From: Fulvivirga marina | Lineage (GTDB): Bacteria > Bacteroidota > Bacteroidia > Cytophagales > Cyclobacteriaceae | Assembly: GCF_016775155.1 (NCBI RefSeq) | Contig: NZ_JAEUGD010000002.1 | Span: forward strand, 365-64,364 | Reading direction: 5' to 3' | DNA: 64,000 bases | Part shown: positions 63,299-64,000 of the stretch, piece by piece | Numbering within the stretch: position 1 is the first letter of the stretch | Layout of the letters: every line of letters begins with the position of its first letter | The notes under the pieces: model-generated | Told to the model about the DNA's origin: nothing | Database searches by the model: none | What the model saw: only the letters and a program-made list of their open reading frames with translations | Program-made: the position numbers and the translations under genes

Positions 63299-64000
63299 AT
63301 GAGTGAACGACAAGAAAATTTATTTATTGACTTTAAAAACTCTTCTAAAGAGGATTGGGTAAAAAAGGCCACCTCTGACCTAAAAGGAGAAGATGTATTT
63401 AAAAAATATAACTGGAATTTTGACGACACGATCTCTCTTGCCCCTTACTATGATAAGAGTGACCTGGATGACCTCAAAAACATTGATGCCTTTCAAAACA
63501 GACTTATTCTGAAAGAGAATCCCACGGCCGAGAACAGGTATTGGGAGAACTTGCAAAAAATAATCGTAGATAACTCAAAAGCAGCAAATAAGCAGGCTCT
63601 GGAAGCCCTTAACAATGGCACTGATGGGATTATTTTCGATTTGACTCAGGGCAAGAAGGTTTCAATGGCAGATTTACTGGAAGATATTCTAATTGATTAT
63701 TGCAGTATTTCATTCTTACTAGGTGCTGATTTTAAACAACAACTATCAGCTTACACTGACCTAATCGAGAGTAAAGGAATTGACCATCAATCTGTTTCAG
63801 GTATTGTTATCTTAAGTAAAGATTGCCAGACCACTGACAATTATCTCGAAGCTTTTAAAGCGACGGTCAATTTCCCAGGATTGCTATCTCTATGTGTTAC
63901 ATCCCTTGAAGAAACTGCGTCTTCCTCCATTGCACATTTACTTCAATCAGCCGTTTATGTGATTAACACTTTAGACACCGCTCAATTTGAGATCCATCAG
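63299..64000 (+). CDS. mutA: Methylmalonyl-CoA mutase small subunit, 5' part
   Basis: An ATG at 63299 opens a frame that runs off the window end. The first residues (MSERQENLFIDFKNSSKEDW, then TSDLKGEDVFKKYNWNFDD and APYYDKSDL) match the N-terminus of the methylmalonyl-CoA mutase small chain, which lacks B12 and supports the large chain in converting succinyl-CoA to (R)-methylmalonyl-CoA. The large-subunit gene is expected just beyond. About 234 codons are present. Confidence 0.85.
   Translation, partial: MSERQENLFIDFKNSSKEDWVKKATSDLKGEDVFKKYNWNFDDTISLAPYYDKSDLDDLKNIDAFQNRLILKENPTAENRYWENLQKIIVDNSKAANKQALEALNNGTDGIIFDLTQGKKVSMADLLEDILIDYCSISFLLGADFKQQLSAYTDLIESKGIDHQSVSGIVILSKDCQTTDNYLEAFKATVNFPGLLSLCVTSLEETASSSIAHLLQSAVYVINTLDTAQFEIHQ

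Noticed and set aside
1-64000. CRISPR array, rRNA genes, prophage or intact insertion sequence
   Set aside because: No regularly spaced repeats, no rRNA-like sequence and no phage or complete transposase genes were seen.

Overview
The window looks like a core chromosomal segment of a Bacteroidota member, most likely a free-living, probably marine Cytophagales (Fulvivirga/Marivirga-like). This rests on AT-rich spacers, Bacteroidota-type promoters (TTTG, about 19 bases, TAnnTTTG), weak Shine-Dalgarno use and family content: FtsK next to LolA, a BshA bacillithiol enzyme, a GH3-serine hydrolase fusion, DUF4407, tandem rhomboids and a phosphosulfolactate synthase. The genus is inferred from protein style, not from a search.

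Bases 1-2490 are the only clearly accessory patch. They hold two broken REP-associated (Y1/HUH) transposase genes, several REP-like hairpins and a one-chain nucleotidyltransferase-HEPN protein. They lie on the 3' side of a minus-strand tRNA-Arg(CCU), the side where islands usually integrate. hflX follows. Bases 4011-10616 are a compact surface-polysaccharide operon: glycosyltransferase, RmlC-like epimerase, Wza-like export lipoprotein, Wzc-like tyrosine autokinase, PHP-type tyrosine phosphatase and an extended SDR. Bases 10681-14552 carry a TPR protein translationally coupled to a ComA-type phosphosulfolactate synthase (possible sulfonolipid link), a DUF368 polyprenyl-phosphate transporter and aroE.

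Bases 14830-26008 hold a STAS-like protein, an unknown protein, a methyltransferase, uvrB, an HtrA protease, an ALDH7-type dehydrogenase, a lone receiver domain and an unknown helical protein set in unusually long spacers. Bases 26009-41687 are housekeeping: lolA-ftsK, pyrD, a DUF4407 protein, xerD, aroQ, a class V aminotransferase, marC, rnhA, a DUF456 protein, a thioesterase, rlmN, and a minus-strand cluster of small membrane protein, mutL and two rhomboids.

Bases 41815-46609 hold the GH3-beta-lactamase-fold fusion, bshA and a fatty acid hydroxylase. Bases 46774-50378 have an unlisted 43-residue lipoprotein and a VWA/AAA+/AlbA_2 cluster. PhoH, a DUF3298 lipoprotein, sucD, a superoxide dismutase, tadA, aspS, a fatty acid desaturase, a divergent FMN split-barrel/MocR pair, dnaA, and the start of a methylmalonyl-CoA mutase small subunit complete the window. 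I see no CRISPR array, rRNA, prophage or intact IS. The most unusual items are the MNT-HEPN/RAYT patch, the TPR-ComA pair, the VWA-AAA-AlbA_2 cluster, a MutL lacking endonuclease ligands, and several palindromic candidate operators.
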